A DNA stretch of 60,215 nt from Terriglobia bacterium (GTDB lineage: Bacteria; Acidobacteriota; Terriglobia; Bryobacterales; Bryobacteraceae). Below the pieces are notes generated by a model that was given only the letters and a program-made list of their open reading frames with translations, was not told where the DNA came from and made no database searches. Below are positions 58,885 through 60,215 of this stretch, piece by piece. A program made the position numbers and the translations under genes. The stretch covers positions 1 to 60,215 of the forward strand of contig RGPS01000009.1 of assembly GCA_010084195.1 (NCBI GenBank), in the 5' to 3' direction. The number at the start of each line of letters is the position of its first letter. The first letter of the stretch is position 1.

Positions 58885-59360
58885 TACATGAGCGCTTCCT
58901 GGCTGTGAGCTTCGGCGTCTATTTCGGCGCGGGCATCGTCGACTCGGCGGCAGACCTGGGACAGGGTGGTCTGGTCGAGAATACCGGCGATAGAGTCGCG
59001 AACTTCGCGCATGACCATGCGCGTTCCACACGTGCGGATATCGACACACTCGTCACACTTCCGGAACGCGGTTTCGCTGGCGCAGGGGAGGGGGGCCAGA
59101 GGGCCTTCCATAACGCGGATCACAGCTCCGATGGTGACGTTCTCGGGGGGCTGAGAGAGGGCGTAGCCGCCGCCCTTGCCCTTCTTGCTTTCCACAAGAC
59201 CTTCGCGTTTCAGATTGAGGAGAATGTTTTCGAGGAAGTCCTGCGGGATAGATTCCTCTTTGGCAATTTTGGAGATGAGCGTGGGGCCTGTGCCATAAGA
59301 GCGCGCAAGCGAGTAAAGGGCTCGGAGCGTGTACTGGGTCTTCCGGGAGAGGGTCCGCAT
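58875..59360 (-). CDS. Rrf2-family transcriptional regulator
   Basis: A 161-residue regulator with an N-terminal winged helix: RKTQYTLRALYSLARSY, ISKIAKEESIPQDFLENIL and the wing VESKKGKGGGYALSQPPENV. The cysteine cluster in CDECVDIRTC, plus a Cys in PCASE, resembles the iron-sulfur or thiol sensing site of IscR/NsrR-like members. It therefore probably responds to Fe-S status, nitric oxide or redox state. No isc or nor gene is in view. It is convergent with the small membrane protein and divergent from the next gene with a 144-base gap. Confidence 0.88.
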   Translation of the reverse strand: MRTLSRKTQYTLRALYSLARSYGTGPTLISKIAKEESIPQDFLENILLNLKREGLVESKKGKGGGYALSQPPENVTIGAVIRVMEGPLAPLPCASETAFRKCDECVDIRTCGTRMVMREVRDSIAGILDQTTLSQVCRRVDDARAEIDAEAHSQEALMYYI

Positions 59361-59504
59361 AGTTCGATTTAATAACGTTCGCTTCTATGCTCTCATTCGG
59401 GGGGCTGCAAGCCGGAACTCGCTGAGCATGGGCCGGTACGCACCTGACCATTTGGCCACTTTTCTGGTGATCAAGCTACCCTGAATGAGTTATGATACTC
59501 GGCT

Positions 59505-60059
59505 ATGACGGAGAAGATTCTTCTGGCAGGTATCCTGGGCGGACTGGCGATGTTCTTTTGGAGCGGGATCGCGCATGTGGCGTCACCGTTGGCTGAGGTT
59601 GGGATCAGTCAGATTGAGGTGGCCAATGAGAAGCCGTTTCTGAGCGCGATGGACATCGTGATGAAGGGGCGGCCGGGGTTGTACATGTTCCCGGGAATGG
59701 CAAAAGGTGAGTCACAGGAGGCTTACGCGAAGAAACTGGAAACGAGTTCTTCCGGGATTTTATTGTACGCTCCGGCGGGTGCGAGGATGCTGGAAACAAG
59801 GCAAATGCTTGTTGAAATCCTGGTGGAGGTAGTGGAGGCCCTGCTGTTGGCGTTCCTGCTTTCGAAAACATCGCTGAGCGGCTTCGGACCTCAGTTTGGC
59901 TTTGTCCTGGTGGCTGCTGTGTTTGGGACGATGTGGACGAACATGTCCTATCTCAACTGGTATGGGTTCCCCCTGAGCTATACGCTGGCATATTGGTTCA
60001 TGCAGTTTGTGGGCATGGTGATCGGCGGGCTGGTTGTGATTCGGGTTGTCAGGAAGTGA
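59505..60059 (+). CDS. Small four-helix membrane protein, function unknown
   Basis: A 184-residue protein with an N-terminal helix (ILLAGILGGLAMFFWSGIAH), a ~75-residue extracytoplasmic loop (SQIEVANEKPF, GLYMFPGMAKGESQEAYA) and three more helices in the C-terminal half (EVVEALLLAFLLS, FVLVAAVFGTMW, LAYWFMQFVGMVIGGLVV). The layout is familiar from uncharacterised acidobacterial and soil-bacterial proteins, but I cannot name a function. A TATGAT box ends 8 bases before the ATG, so the message may be leaderless; no ribosome-binding site is seen. Confidence 0.75.
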   Translation: MTEKILLAGILGGLAMFFWSGIAHVASPLAEVGISQIEVANEKPFLSAMDIVMKGRPGLYMFPGMAKGESQEAYAKKLETSSSGILLYAPAGARMLETRQMLVEILVEVVEALLLAFLLSKTSLSGFGPQFGFVLVAAVFGTMWTNMSYLNWYGFPLSYTLAYWFMQFVGMVIGGLVVIRVVRK

Positions 60060-60157
60060 AGCCTGAAGATCGGCATCTGGAACGAGTCCGCCAACTTTGC
60101 CTGGCGTTACCTTCTACTTCTAAGGAACCTCAACGCGGAACTATTGCTATCAATGAG

Positions 60158-60215
60158 TTAGGCAGCGGCCTCCAGTGGCACTAGTTTGTAGCCGCGCTGG
60201 GCAGCCTGCTTCTGG
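60158..60215 (-). CDS. C-terminal end of a gene entering from the right edge
   Basis: On the minus strand the last 18 codons before a TAA at 60160-60158 read KQAAQRGYKLVPLEAAA. This is plausible protein but too short to identify. The gene would continue beyond the window. Confidence 0.4.
   Translation of the reverse strand, partial: QKQAAQRGYKLVPLEAAA

Noticed and set aside
1-60215. Integrated phage, insertion sequence or biosynthetic cluster
   Set aside because: No transposase, integrase, structural phage gene, terminal repeats or NRPS/PKS genes were recognised; the Rpn-like gene alone is not a mobile element boundary.

Overview
The window reads as a chromosomal segment of an Acidobacteriota bacterium, most likely of the Solibacteres/Bryobacterales type. 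The evidence is a set of families that are expanded or nearly confined there: an ECF sigma factor next to a Ser/Thr kinase, a VWFA-related protein of the TIGR03436 kind, an NHL-repeat protein with a Solibacter-type C-terminal domain (TIGR03437 kind), an Oar-like TonB-dependent receptor with an N-terminal carboxypeptidase-regulatory domain, a stand-alone secreted PQQ beta-propeller, and a DUF1592-type cytochrome next to a DUF1552 protein. No rRNA, tRNA, CRISPR array or intact insertion sequence was seen.

Layout. 1-1.7 kb is a scrap yard: pieces of an HrpA-type helicase, a sugar ABC permease, an ECF sigma factor, a Ser/Thr kinase and a cupin protein are joined end to end. 1.7-13.8 kb holds gamma-glutamyltransferase, a cysteine synthase-type PLP enzyme, the NHL protein, a frameshifted polytopic membrane protein, an RNA 2'-O-methyltransferase, a family 2 glycosyltransferase, the PQQ enzyme and an Rpn-like nuclease. 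13.8-19.0 kb is respiratory and redox: a Rieske/cytochrome b complex in which cytochrome b carries two fused c-type heme sites, then, divergently, a two-subunit molybdenum hydroxylase. 19.0-32.4 kb holds a GH97 N-domain protein, a GDP-mannose 3,5-epimerase-like enzyme, a PIN-toxin remnant, GTP-dependent PEP carboxykinase, a 1079-residue protein of unknown function, and secreted or Tat-exported sugar and inositol-type catabolic proteins. 32.6-40.1 kb is a minus-strand run: RluD-type pseudouridine synthase, VWFA protein, Sel1 protein, YceI and RsgA, then a damaged TonB-dependent receptor with its own promoter.

40.2-47.8 kb has an MFS transporter and a tightly coupled minus-strand operon in which an HD-GYP/GAF/GGDEF protein is followed, with 4-base stop/start overlaps, by two peptide-type ABC permeases, a binding protein and one ATPase. 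48.0-52.8 kb is a plus-strand MBOAT acyltransferase, an SGNH-like partner and two tandem secreted esterases, which together suggest acyl decoration and removal on an exported glycan. 52.8-55 kb is an accessory island of small toxin/antitoxin and nuclease-fold genes (ParE-like toxin, antitoxin, UPF0175-like gene, Uma2, DUF6946-like); two of them are frameshifted. 55-58.6 kb is the DUF1552/DUF1592 pair, followed by an Rrf2 regulator and a small four-helix membrane protein.

A recurring theme is damage by deletion: at least eight genes are truncated, fused or frameshifted, while the housekeeping genes between them are intact. Either this lineage has suffered many short deletions in accessory genes, or the assembly contains collapsed joints; read mapping would separate the two.
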